Source: Pseudomonas yamanorum
GTDB taxonomy: Bacteria > Pseudomonadota > Gammaproteobacteria > Pseudomonadales > Pseudomonadaceae
DNA: 64,000 nucleotides
Direction of reading: 5' to 3'
Assembly: GCF_013386765.1 (NCBI RefSeq)
Contig: NZ_JACARE010000018.1
Location: 1 to 64,000 of the forward strand
Each line of letters starts with the position of its first letter. Position 1 is the stretch's first letter. The position numbers and the translations under genes were made by a program. Positions 26,681 to 34,779 of the stretch are shown here, one piece after another. The notes under the pieces were generated by a model. That model was not told the origin of the DNA. It saw only the letters and a program-made list of their open reading frames with translations, and made no database searches.

Positions 26681-26965
26681 GAGTTTTTCTGTCTGAACGG
26701 TCAGTTCGAATACGACATTTCGGCAGGCATAAATGCCGCGAACCGGCCATTTCAGGCTCGCGCAGGGTTTTTTGAAAATCTACGGCCGCGGTCGAAAACC
26801 CCTGAAATTTCCTACGCATACCATCGAAAAACTCTTCTGGCAGGAGACAAACTTTCTCGATAGATGGTCACGTGGAAACACCAGGAAATGGTTGAGGCGA
26901 CGCAAAAAGGGAAATTGCCGCTATGGGCGGTATCACAGAAGCGGGCATAAGAGGCATAAGCCCGT

Positions 26966-27001
26966 CGCAAGTTCCACAAGCCATCGGCTTGCGAACTTGC
27001 G
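26966..27001. repeat. Long intergenic hairpin
   Basis: Outer arms CGCAAGTTC (26966-26974) and GAACTTGCG (26993-27001), plus inner arms CAAGCC and GGCTTG (26977-26982, 26986-26991), fold into a stem of about 15 base pairs with a 3-base loop. It does not match the REP families elsewhere in the window. Confidence 0.55.
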
Positions 27002-27126
27002 TCGCAGCTTTTCACCTGACCCGGCCCTTGCGCAGGCACTCCCTGTACCCGTAGGTCACGCCGATCCGATCGATCAGAGCAACCCGGCCCCTTGGTCATG
27101 CACCGCCCTTGTCGGGCCGTGCAAAC

Positions 27127-27151
27127 AGAAAGAAGCGTGGCGCTCCTTTCT
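27127..27151 (-). terminator. Probable terminator after ivy
   Basis: AGAAAGAAGCG and CGCTCCTTTCT pair with one mismatch, 43 bases past the ivy stop on the minus strand. A short TGTTTG follows the stem. Confidence 0.5.
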
Positions 27152-27193
27152 ATGGACGATAAGCCGGTAGACGACAGGGTCGTCAGACCGAAC

Positions 27194-27661
27194 CTAGTAC
27201 CAATTCGGGTCTTTCTTGAGCTGTTCCATCAGCAGCTTTTGCATGCCTTCGTCCGGCTTGCCAAGAAAGCGGTAGTCGGCGTGCCGTGTCGGCGACTTGT
27301 CCGACGGCAGACCCGCCGGCACTTCCACCAACATGGCGTAGGCATCTTCCTTGTCGAAGCTGAAGGCGACGATCAGGCGCTTGTTCAGACACGTGTCCGC
27401 GGTTTCACAGAGCGGCCCTACCAAGTACTTGTCACCATCCTCTTCAACGGCGTTCATTTGTTCAGCGCTGCCCGACAGGTTCATCACCCATTCCGGCAGA
27501 CGCTCTTCCTTCTTGACCACGCTCTGCCAGGTTTCGCGGTATTGCGGGTCCGCACTCAGCAGTTCGTTGACCCGGGACTGGCCATCATTGGCAGCCAGCG
27601 CCAGGCCGCTGCCGCCCAACAACAGGGCGGCAGCCAGGGCTTTAAGGGACGAATTGAACAT
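27194..27661 (-). CDS. Ivy-family inhibitor of c-type lysozyme
   Basis: A 155-residue periplasmic protein with a signal peptide (LKALAAALLLGGSGLALA). The Ivy family core has a disulfide-bounded loop CETADTC followed by hydrophobic strands (RLIVAFSFDKEDAYAMLVEVP) and ends in an FLGKPDEGMQKLLMEQL helix. In E. coli Ivy the inhibitory loop is CKPHDC; here it is one residue longer and lacks the His, so inhibition may differ. The start ATG 27661 follows the DUF1328 gene by 2 bases; the longer ORF upstream is a read-through of that gene's antisense frame. Position matches PA5481 (Ivyp2) of PAO1, from memory. Confidence 0.78.
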   Translation of the reverse strand: MFNSSLKALAAALLLGGSGLALAANDGQSRVNELLSADPQYRETWQSVVKKEERLPEWVMNLSGSAEQMNAVEEDGDKYLVGPLCETADTCLNKRLIVAFSFDKEDAYAMLVEVPAGLPSDKSPTRHADYRFLGKPDEGMQKLLMEQLKKDPNWY

Positions 27662-27663
27662 GC

Positions 27664-27828
27664 TTAGCCTCGGCCACGACGGCCAAAGAAGAAGGAAGCG
27701 ATGAACATCACCAGGAAGACCACAAACAGAATTTTTGCGATACCCGTGGCGGTGCCCGCGATACCACCGAAGCCCAAGACTGCAGCCACAATGGCAATGA
27801 TCAGAAATGTGATTGCCCAACTCAACAT
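27664..27828 (-). CDS. DUF1328 small membrane protein
   Basis: A 54-residue, very hydrophobic protein. It starts [20 protein letters not shown], then has a glycine-rich linker ([11 protein letters not shown]), a second helix ([16 protein letters not shown]) and a basic GRRGRG end. This is the DUF1328/YtjA two-helix pattern. Start ATG 27828 is behind TAAGGAG (27836-27842). It is the first gene of a pair with ivy (2-base gap). Such genes are commonly stress-induced; function unknown. Confidence 0.9.
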   Translation of the reverse strand: MLSWAITFLIIAIVAAVLGFGGIAGTATGIAKILFVVFLVMFIASFFFGRRGRG

Positions 27829-27905
27829 GGTGATTCTCCTTACGCTTCTTTTAGGGGTAACAGCGGTAGTGCATGCGGTCGCTCGATTAAAGGACCGTGT
27901 CTTGC

Positions 27906-28190
27906 CTAGAACACCCAGCGTTCCTGAGATGGCAGGTCGCCGAGGGTGGAATCTTGCTCAACCGCCGCCAGTTGCGGGGTTGTCACGTCGGCGGTGCTGC
28001 TACCGACCGAACGGAAATGGGTCTGGGTCATCATCGGACGTTCAAAATGCGCGGTGTGCTGCTGACTCTGCTGCCAATGCGCCAATTGCTGACCGCCGAT
28101 CAAGGTCACCATCAGGGCCAGGCTGGCAAACAGCCCCTGTTGCAGACGCAGTGGCGATACACGCAGTTGGGTGAGGCTTTGGCGAGTCAT
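27906..28190 (-). CDS. Small single-pass membrane protein, unknown
   Basis: A 94-residue protein I do not recognise. A basic N-terminus ([17 protein letters not shown]) precedes one transmembrane helix ([15 protein letters not shown]). The rest is a polar tail rich in Gln/His/Thr, ending in WVF, probably in the periplasm. I chose ATG 28190 because GGGAGAG lies about 7 bases upstream; the longer frame begins six codons earlier. A near-consensus sigma54 promoter lies about 56 bases upstream. It is divergent from algB, and the DUF1328-ivy pair follows downstream. Confidence 0.7.
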   Translation of the reverse strand: MTRQSLTQLRVSPLRLQQGLFASLALMVTLIGGQQLAHWQQSQQHTAHFERPMMTQTHFRSVGSSTADVTTPQLAAVEQDSTLGDLPSQERWVF

Positions 28191-28581
28191 GCTGTATCTC
28201 TCCCGCATTCTGATTATTCGGTGATGAAGCTCGTATGAGGTGTATTGCAGCCTGCGTGCCAGTTTTTTAACAAAATAAAACTTAATAAAATCAATGAGTT
28301 AAAAACAAAAGCGCTTTGACACCACGAGCATCCTGCACGATGCCCCTATCCACGCCGTGCGAAATGCACGATGGTCACTGGTCGGATCGGGGGATCGGAA
28401 GGCAGCCTTCGACTGCCGAAGTGGCAGGAGGGAGAAAAAAACGCCACGAATGGGCGCCTCTGTAAGAAGAATCGCAGATAGCTGCGCGATGACGGCTTTA
28501 ATCAATCAGAATAAACCATGCAACTTGCCCGATTATTCCGGGACTAAACAACATCATTCATTCTTAAGGAGCGCGGGACAG
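28191..28581. other. algB/small-gene divergent intergenic region
   Basis: This 391-base region carries the sigma54-like promoter for the minus-strand gene, an AT-rich stretch (28263-28310) typical of a regulator-binding or UP-element region, and the algB leader. The frame ahead of algB stays open back to 28357, but AAGGAGC at 28566-28572 fixes the algB start at 28582. Confidence 0.5.
28246..28262 (-). promoter_or_regulatory. Sigma54 (-24/-12) promoter
   Basis: On the minus strand the sequence reads CTGGCACG-N4-CTGCA: GG and GC elements are exactly 10 bases apart, the -24 block TGGCACG is perfect, and A/T positions after -12 also fit consensus. An A-rich tract lies directly upstream. Expected start of transcription is about 28235, giving a 5' UTR of roughly 45 bases before ATG 28190. 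Confidence 0.7.
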
Positions 28582-29928
28582 ATGGAATCAGCCAAGGAAC
28601 TTCAAGGCCGCATTCTTTTAGTGGATGACGAATCCGCGATCCTTCGCACCTTCCGTTATTGCCTGGAAGATGAGGGCTATACCGTAGCCACTGCCAACAG
28701 CGCCGCCCAGGCTGATGCCTTGTTGCAACGCCAGGTGTTTGACCTGTGCTTCCTGGACCTGCGCCTGGGCGAAGACAACGGCCTCGACGTACTGGCGCAA
28801 ATGCGCGTCCAGGCACCGTGGATGCGCGTGGTGATCGTCACCGCCCATTCGGCCGTCGACACCGCCGTGGATGCAATCCAGGCGGGCGCCGCCGATTACC
28901 TGGTCAAACCTTGCAGCCCCGACCAATTGCGCCTGGCCACGGCCAAGCAGCTGGAAGTGCGTCAGCTCTCTGCGCGCCTGGAAGCCCTGGAAGGCGAAGT
29001 GCGCAAGCCCAAGGACGGACTCGACTCCCACAGCCCGGCGATGATGGTGGTGCTGGAAACCGCCCGCCAGGTAGCAGGCACTGACGCCAACATCCTGATT
29101 CTCGGCGAGTCCGGCACCGGTAAGGGTGAGCTGGCCCGGGCCATTCACGGCTGGAGCAAGCGTGCGAAGAAATCCTGCGTCACCATCAACTGCCCGTCGC
29201 TGACCGCAGAGCTGATGGAAAGCGAACTGTTCGGCCACAGTCGCGGCGCGTTCACCGGCGCCAGCGAAAGCACCCTCGGGCGCGTCAACCAGGCAGACGG
29301 CGGCACGCTTTTTCTCGACGAGATCGGCGATTTTCCCTTGACCTTGCAACCCAAGTTGCTGCGTTTTATTCAGGACAAGGAATACGAGCGCGTCGGCGAC
29401 CCGGTGACTCGCCGCGCCGATGTGCGAATCCTCGCCGCCACCAACCTGAACCTGGAAGACATGGTGCGCGACGGTCGTTTCCGCGAAGACCTGCTGTACC
29501 GCCTGAATGTCATCACTTTGCACCTGCCACCCCTGCGCGAACGCAGCGAAGACATCCTGACCCTGGCGGACCGGTTTCTGGCGCGCTTCGTGAAGGAATA
29601 TGCGCGGCCCGCACGCGGATTCAGCGATGAAGCCCGTGAGGCGCTGCTTAACTACCGTTGGCCGGGGAACATCCGCGAACTGCGCAACGTGGTGGAGCGC
29701 GCCAGCATTATTTGCCCACAGGAAAAGGTCGAGATCAGCCACCTCGGCATGGCCGAGCAGCCGACCAACAATGCCCCGCGTATCGGCGCGGCATTGAGCC
29801 TGGATGAATTGGAAAAGGCACATATCGGCGCGGTACTGGCCACCAGTGACACACTGGACCAGGCAGCCCGGACCCTTGGGATTGACGCGTCGACGCTGTA
29901 CCGCAAACGCAAACAATACAACCTGTGA
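28582..29928 (+). CDS. algB: Two-component response regulator AlgB (NtrC family)
   Basis: A 448-residue regulator: receiver domain (residues 10-125) with acidic pair Asp15/Asp16 and phospho-acceptor Asp59 (FLDLR). The AAA+ domain (about 145-380) has Walker A GESGTGKG, the sigma54-contact GAFTGA motif and the GGTLFLDEIGD Walker B. A Fis-type helix-turn-helix ends the protein (QAARTLGIDASTLYRKRKQ). It activates alginate synthesis (algD) in P. aeruginosa. It pairs with KinB, whose gene starts 10 bases downstream. Confidence 0.96.
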   Translation: MESAKELQGRILLVDDESAILRTFRYCLEDEGYTVATANSAAQADALLQRQVFDLCFLDLRLGEDNGLDVLAQMRVQAPWMRVVIVTAHSAVDTAVDAIQAGAADYLVKPCSPDQLRLATAKQLEVRQLSARLEALEGEVRKPKDGLDSHSPAMMVVLETARQVAGTDANILILGESGTGKGELARAIHGWSKRAKKSCVTINCPSLTAELMESELFGHSRGAFTGASESTLGRVNQADGGTLFLDEIGDFPLTLQPKLLRFIQDKEYERVGDPVTRRADVRILAATNLNLEDMVRDGRFREDLLYRLNVITLHLPPLRERSEDILTLADRFLARFVKEYARPARGFSDEAREALLNYRWPGNIRELRNVVERASIICPQEKVEISHLGMAEQPTNNAPRIGAALSLDELEKAHIGAVLATSDTLDQAARTLGIDASTLYRKRKQYNL

Positions 29929-29938
29929 GCTGTAGCCT

Positions 29939-31726
29939 ATGAAGCTTGCGATGAAGCTGCGCACTCGGCTGTTCCTGAGTATTTCCGCGCTGATCACCGT
30001 TGCCCTGCTGGGGTTGTTGCTGGGCCTGGTGAGCGTCATGCAAATGGCCAAGACCCAGGAGTCGTTGATTCGCAGCAACTTCATCACCCTGGACCTGGGG
30101 CTCAAGCTGCGGCAAACCCTCGGCGATCAGTTGATGATCATGCTCAACGAGCAGCCTAATCCCGCCGCCCTGGAAGCCTCCAAGCAACGTTATTTCGCCC
30201 TGTTGCAGCAAGGCATCGAACACGAACAGAAGGACACGACCACCAGCGGCTTTACCAAGGCAAAAACCGACTACCTGAGCTTTCTGGAGGCATTCGATAA
30301 AAATGAGAATGCCCCACCGGCTCTGCGTAACAACGACGAACTGACCAAGCGCTTCAACATCTTGCGCAACGGCCTGATCGCCGAGCACAAGCAAGCGCTG
30401 GAAAACATCAACGACACCGAACACAAGTCCCGTGAGCGAGCACTATTGATTGCCGGCCTGCTGGGCCTGGTGGGGTTGGCGGTGCTGATCATCGGTTTCG
30501 TCACCGCCCATGGCATTGCCCGACGCTTTGGCGGGCCGATCGAGGCGCTGGCCAAGGCCGCCGACAAGATCGGCCAGGGCAACTTCGAAGTAACGCTGCC
30601 CATCTCCTCGGCTGCCGAGATGAACCTGCTGACCCGACGCTTCGGCATCATGGCCGAGGCCCTGCGCCAGCATCAGGCAACCAATGTCGATGAGCTGCTC
30701 GCCGGGCAGCAACGTCTGCAGGCAGTGCTCGACAGCATCGACGACGGCCTGCTGATGATCGACCGCCAAGGCCGCCTGGAGCACCTTAACCCGGTAGCAC
30801 AACGCCAACTGGGCTGGGACGAGAATCGCCTGGGCCAAGGCCTTGGTGACGCCCTGGGCCGCCCGGAACTGGATGAACAACTGCACCTGGTGCTGCGCGG
30901 CGGCAACCTGGAGCGCGCCCCCGAAGACCTGGAAGTGGAAGTCGAAGGCGAGCTGCGCCTGCTGACGTACAGCCTGACGCCGGTCAGCCATACCCAGGGG
31001 CACATTCTGGGCGCCGTGATGGTGCTGCATGACGTCACCGAGCAACGCGCCTTTGAACGGGTGCGCAGCGAGTTTGTGTTGCGCGCCTCCCATGAGTTGC
31101 GCACGCCAGTGACGGGCATGCACATGGCATTCGGGTTGTTCCGGGAACGGGCAAAGTTTCCTGCGGAGTCTCGCGAAGCGGACTTGCTGGATACGGTCAA
31201 CGAGGAAATGCAGCGCCTGATGCAGTTGATCAACGACTTGCTCAACTTCTCGCGCTATCAGAATGGCTTGCAGAAATTGACACTGGGCCCATGTGATATC
31301 AGCGACCTGCTCGAACATGCCCGCGCCCGCTTCGCGGAGCAGGCGAATGCGCAGAACATCGAATTACTGGTGGAGGAACAATCCCCGCTACCGAGGCTGC
31401 ATGCCGATCGCGCGCAGTTGGAGCGGGTGCTCGACAACTTGCTGGGCAATGCCCTGCGGCACACGGCCGACGGCGGGCAGATCCGCCTGCAGGCACGTCG
31501 CCATGGCGAACGGGTGATTGTCAGCGTCGAGGACAACGGCGAAGGCATTGCCTACGGCCAGCAAGGACGGATCTTCGAACCGTTTGTACAGGTAGGTCGC
31601 AAGAAGGGCGGTGCCGGGCTGGGCCTGGCGCTGTGCAAGGAGATCGTGCAATTGCACGGTGGCCGCATGGGGGTCTATTCGCGGCCGGGGCAAGGGACGC
31701 AGTTTTATATGGCGCTGCCCCTGTAG
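29939..31726 (+). CDS. kinB: Sensor histidine kinase KinB
   Basis: A 595-residue membrane kinase: transmembrane helix 1 (residues about 10-35), a periplasmic helical sensor, helix 2 (about 165-190), then HAMP, a PAS domain with DSIDDGLLMIDRQGRLEHLNP and a HisKA domain with His385 (RASHELRTPV). The HATPase_c domain (NALRHTADGG, VEDNGEGIA, GAGLGLALCKEIV) follows. It phosphorylates and dephosphorylates AlgB. Its stop codon TAG is the TAG of a REP unit (TGTAGGAG), so the gene end and the repeat are fused. Confidence 0.95.
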   Translation: MKLAMKLRTRLFLSISALITVALLGLLLGLVSVMQMAKTQESLIRSNFITLDLGLKLRQTLGDQLMIMLNEQPNPAALEASKQRYFALLQQGIEHEQKDTTTSGFTKAKTDYLSFLEAFDKNENAPPALRNNDELTKRFNILRNGLIAEHKQALENINDTEHKSRERALLIAGLLGLVGLAVLIIGFVTAHGIARRFGGPIEALAKAADKIGQGNFEVTLPISSAAEMNLLTRRFGIMAEALRQHQATNVDELLAGQQRLQAVLDSIDDGLLMIDRQGRLEHLNPVAQRQLGWDENRLGQGLGDALGRPELDEQLHLVLRGGNLERAPEDLEVEVEGELRLLTYSLTPVSHTQGHILGAVMVLHDVTEQRAFERVRSEFVLRASHELRTPVTGMHMAFGLFRERAKFPAESREADLLDTVNEEMQRLMQLINDLLNFSRYQNGLQKLTLGPCDISDLLEHARARFAEQANAQNIELLVEEQSPLPRLHADRAQLERVLDNLLGNALRHTADGGQIRLQARRHGERVIVSVEDNGEGIAYGQQGRIFEPFVQVGRKKGGAGLGLALCKEIVQLHGGRMGVYSRPGQGTQFYMALPL

Positions 31727-31788
31727 GAGCCGGCTTGCCGGCGATGACGACCCTGAGGACGTTATCGCCGGCAAGCCGGGCTCCTACG
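31722..31788. repeat. REPIN, GTAGGAGCCGGC type, overlapping kinB stop
   Basis: Inverted units TGTAGGAGCCGGCTTGCC.. (from 31722) and ..GCAAGCCGGGCTCCTACG (to 31788). It starts inside the last kinB codon and supplies its TAG, and it ends 2 bases before the convergent amidase gene end. Confidence 0.9.
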
Positions 31789-31789
31789 G

Positions 31790-32566
31790 TTATTGGTGAT
31801 TCAGTGCCCGCAGGATAGCGGCACTCTCGGCATCCGGCGTCCCGTCAAACAGCGACGCCCGGAAGTGCATCTGGAACGCAGCCATCACGTGGCGCGTCGC
31901 CACATCCAGCTCGCCGGTCTGAGGCGTCGGATAGCCCAACTTCGCCAACTCTTCCTGGAACCAGGTAATGCTCGGCAGTTCAGCTGCGTATTGCACCTGG
32001 TAACGGGCAACCGCCTTGGCGTCCGGCCACATCCCCAACCCTTCATCCGCCAGGCGCTTCCAGGGGAACAACGGCCCCGGGTCCAGCTTGCGCAGTGGGG
32101 CAATGTCGCTATGACCGATGATGTTCCGCGGATCGATACCGTTGCGCTTGCTGATGTCCTTGAGCAGCACCACCAGCGACTGCACCTGCGCCTCGGAGTA
32201 CGGGTACCAGACGCGGCCTGTCGGCAAGTCGCGATACCCCGGGTTCACGATCTCGATCCCGATGGAGCTGGAGTTGAGCCAGGTGCGGCCCATCCATTCA
32301 CTTTCACCGGCATGCCAGGCGCGCTGGCTTTCATCCACCAGTTTGTAGATGGTGCCTGAAGCATCGTCGCCGATCAGGTAATGGCTGCTGACCTGGCCGT
32401 GGGTCAATAGCGCCAGGGAGCGCTCAAGGGACGCCGAGGTGTAGTGCACGATGACGAACTGCACCCGGTTGTCGTGGTTCACCGACGGATGACTGGTGTC
32501 CAGACGGGGTCCACTCGCACAGCCGGCGAGCAGGAGAAGCAGAAAGGCGGAACACAGAAGTTTCAT
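31790..32566 (-). CDS. ampDh2: N-acetylmuramoyl-L-alanine amidase lipoprotein (AmpDh2-like)
   Basis: A 258-residue amidase_2 enzyme with an N-terminal lipobox (LLAGC near residue 14-19, outer-membrane anchored). Zinc ligands appear as VIVHYTSA (His), GIEIVN (Glu) and GHSDIAPLRKLDPGPLFPW (His, Asp, plus the catalytic Lys). A C-terminal peptidoglycan-binding helical domain follows (LGYPTPQTGELDVATRHVMAAFQMHF). It cleaves the amide between MurNAc and the stem peptide in the periplasm. I chose ATG 32566, which gives the lipoprotein start. Position downstream of kinB matches PA5485. Confidence 0.88.
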   Translation of the reverse strand: MKLLCSAFLLLLLAGCASGPRLDTSHPSVNHDNRVQFVIVHYTSASLERSLALLTHGQVSSHYLIGDDASGTIYKLVDESQRAWHAGESEWMGRTWLNSSSIGIEIVNPGYRDLPTGRVWYPYSEAQVQSLVVLLKDISKRNGIDPRNIIGHSDIAPLRKLDPGPLFPWKRLADEGLGMWPDAKAVARYQVQYAAELPSITWFQEELAKLGYPTPQTGELDVATRHVMAAFQMHFRASLFDGTPDAESAAILRALNHQ

Positions 32567-32664
32567 GGCAGCAGACAATACGCTTAAGACGATAATGCAA
32601 CAGTGTAACGTACCGTTTGCTGCCCAGCGGCCAAATGCGACGTTTTAAACAAAATGGAACATTT

Positions 32665-34779
32665 TCAGGCCGCCTGCACCTGATTGCGCCCAGCGGCCTT
32701 GGCGCGGTAAAGCGCCTCGTCGGCGCGCTTGAGGGCCAGGTCACTGCGCTCTCCCGGCTGAAACTGCGCCATGCCCATGGACACCGTAATCGTCACCGGC
32801 TCGCCCTTGAAGTGAAACGGGCAGGCTTCGATGGCAGCCCGCAGGGTTTCACCCACTGCCAATGCTTCTGACAAGGATGAGTTGGGCATCAGCAGCACAA
32901 ACTCTTCACCGCCAAAGCGCGCGATGAAGTCGTTGGGACGCAGGCGTTTGCGAAGCACCGTGGCGATGATCTTCAGCACCTTGTCGCCGGCCAGATGACC
33001 GTAGCCGTCGTTGATACGCTTGAAGTGATCGAGGTCCAGCATCGCCAGCGACAGGCTATTGCCACGCTGATGCCAGGCGTTGACCTCTTGCTCCAGGCGC
33101 TCGCTCCAGGCCGCGCGGTTGGGCAGGCCGGTGAGTGGGTCGATCAACGCTTTCTGGCGCTGAACCTCCAGGTGCTCACGGTAGCCTTGGGCTTCTTGCT
33201 CCATATTGGCGACCCGCTCGGCCAGGCCTTTCAGGCGGGCAGCCACTTCCTGTTCGCGCTGGTCACGCTGGTGCTGGTGTTGGTCCATGGTGCCGAGCAG
33301 CCCTTCGAGGTGGCTTTCCAGCACATGCTTGAGGCTGTCCAGGTCCGCCGCGTCCTGCACGCTGCTTTGCAAACCATCCACTTGTTCACGGATCTGCGTA
33401 TCCAGTTCCCTGGCAGCCGAGCGACTGTCGGCGTGGCCGTCACTGGCCACCTGCAGGTGCCCCTGGAACGCTTCGAGGCGCTCATTGAGCTGCTTGAGAT
33501 AGGCCTCAAACTCATGTTGGCCACTGTCGGTAATCGCCAGCATCAACACCGCCAGGTCATCGAGAATCGGCAGCAGTTCGTACCAGTTCAAGCCGTGGGT
33601 CAGGCGTTCACGCATGGCTTCGGCCTGGGGCCGGTGACGCTCGGGCAGCGACAGGTCTTCCAGCAGGCCAAGCAGGGTGTCTTCGATGTGTTTGGCCACC
33701 GAGCTGTAAGACGGCTCGGGGGTGTCGGGCAGTGCGTAGACCTGATCCGCTTGCAGCTCGTCGGGGTTCAACTCTTCCAACTCGGCCGCCTCTTCCGGCT
33801 CGTCGGCCAGGACCGGCGGCAGGGAGAGACTACCGATCTCGGTTCGCTCCGGTTCGCGGGCCTGCACCTGCGGCGTCTCGACCATGGCGGCGAGGGCACT
33901 CTCGAGAGCGGGCTCAACCTCCGTTTCGATCGGTTGTTCGGGCTCCAGCGATTCGATAATCGCAGTGGGTGCCTCGATGACGGGCGCGAGGGTAACGACG
34001 GGCGGGGCAGCGGGCGTCACTTCGCTGACAACCTCAGCAGCCTTTACTTGCGGTACGGGCTCAGGGGGCAGCTCGACAGGGGCCGGAACCTTCGATTGCG
34101 GTGCAAAAGCCCGCAACGCCTGGGTCAGCTCCTCAGATTGCGCCGGCGCTTCAACTTCATCCACCGCCTTGGGCTTTGGCGCAGCAGGCGCCTGAACAGC
34201 AGGGCGGGATAGCGCGCGTGGCTCAACCTCCGGAGTTTCGACCGCAGCGTCCTTGGCGCCAAACAGACGCTGCAACAGCCCCGGACTCGAACGGCTGGTC
34301 TCACCCTCCGGCTCCAGGTTACTCAGCGCCTGCCCTTGGAGGCCGCTCAGTTCACTCAGCAACAGCGGAATCTCTCGCGCCTGGCCGACCCGGCCGTCCA
34401 GCTGTTTGGCGAACGCCTTAAGCGGGCGGCTCACTTCTCGCGGCAACGGCAGTTTTTGCAACTGAGTGACCAGGGCCGTCAACGCCGTGCCTATCTGGTC
34501 GACCCGGGTTTCACGGCGCTGTTCCGAATCCAGCACGGCCTTTTCCAGGCGCGGCAACAATGCAGCGAGGGCGGCGTCCATGTCGTCCGTACGCACAACG
34601 TCGCGCATTTCCTTCATGCATTGGTCAACTGCGCGGTCGGTCCCTTCAGCCGCCAGGGTGCTGCGCACCAGCCCCCGGCGCAGCAGGTCGAGGCGGGCGG
34701 CCCAGCGACGCTCGAGCTTTTCTTGTTGCTCGATGCTTAACAGGTATTTTTCTTTCCAGCGCTGGGCGTCGTCGCTCAT
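32665..34779 (-). CDS. dgcH: Diguanylate cyclase with central Pro/Glu-rich linker
   Basis: A 704-residue protein. Residues 1-150 are helical, and 165-345 form a Pro/Ala/Glu/Val-rich, probably disordered linker. Residues 350-530 are helical/coiled-coil. The C-terminal GGDEF domain carries the active-site variant GGEEF at 623-627, with an intact inhibitory RxxD site (RPND at 614-617). No membrane helix or PilZ/EAL partner domain is visible, so it is a cytoplasmic c-di-GMP synthase. It overlaps the next minus-strand gene upstream by 4 bases (ATGA). Symbol by analogy to PA5487. Confidence 0.88.
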   Translation of the reverse strand: MSDDAQRWKEKYLLSIEQQEKLERRWAARLDLLRRGLVRSTLAAEGTDRAVDQCMKEMRDVVRTDDMDAALAALLPRLEKAVLDSEQRRETRVDQIGTALTALVTQLQKLPLPREVSRPLKAFAKQLDGRVGQAREIPLLLSELSGLQGQALSNLEPEGETSRSSPGLLQRLFGAKDAAVETPEVEPRALSRPAVQAPAAPKPKAVDEVEAPAQSEELTQALRAFAPQSKVPAPVELPPEPVPQVKAAEVVSEVTPAAPPVVTLAPVIEAPTAIIESLEPEQPIETEVEPALESALAAMVETPQVQAREPERTEIGSLSLPPVLADEPEEAAELEELNPDELQADQVYALPDTPEPSYSSVAKHIEDTLLGLLEDLSLPERHRPQAEAMRERLTHGLNWYELLPILDDLAVLMLAITDSGQHEFEAYLKQLNERLEAFQGHLQVASDGHADSRSAARELDTQIREQVDGLQSSVQDAADLDSLKHVLESHLEGLLGTMDQHQHQRDQREQEVAARLKGLAERVANMEQEAQGYREHLEVQRQKALIDPLTGLPNRAAWSERLEQEVNAWHQRGNSLSLAMLDLDHFKRINDGYGHLAGDKVLKIIATVLRKRLRPNDFIARFGGEEFVLLMPNSSLSEALAVGETLRAAIEACPFHFKGEPVTITVSMGMAQFQPGERSDLALKRADEALYRAKAAGRNQVQAA

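Larger units (their letters stand above)
26465..27193. other. 729-base intergenic region, gltP to ivy
   Basis: No protein gene is supported; the short ORFs lack ribosome sites and family signatures. Three structured stretches stand out: the gltP leader repeat (26492-26548), a hairpin with a T-run on the plus strand (26656-26680), and a long hairpin (26966-27001). A further hairpin at 27127-27151 probably ends the ivy message. The middle is less GC-rich than its surroundings. Confidence 0.5.

Noticed and set aside
26733..27170. A 145-codon ORF in the gltP-ivy gap.
   Set aside because: No ribosome site, no signature, crosses the hairpin at 26966-27001; likely chance.
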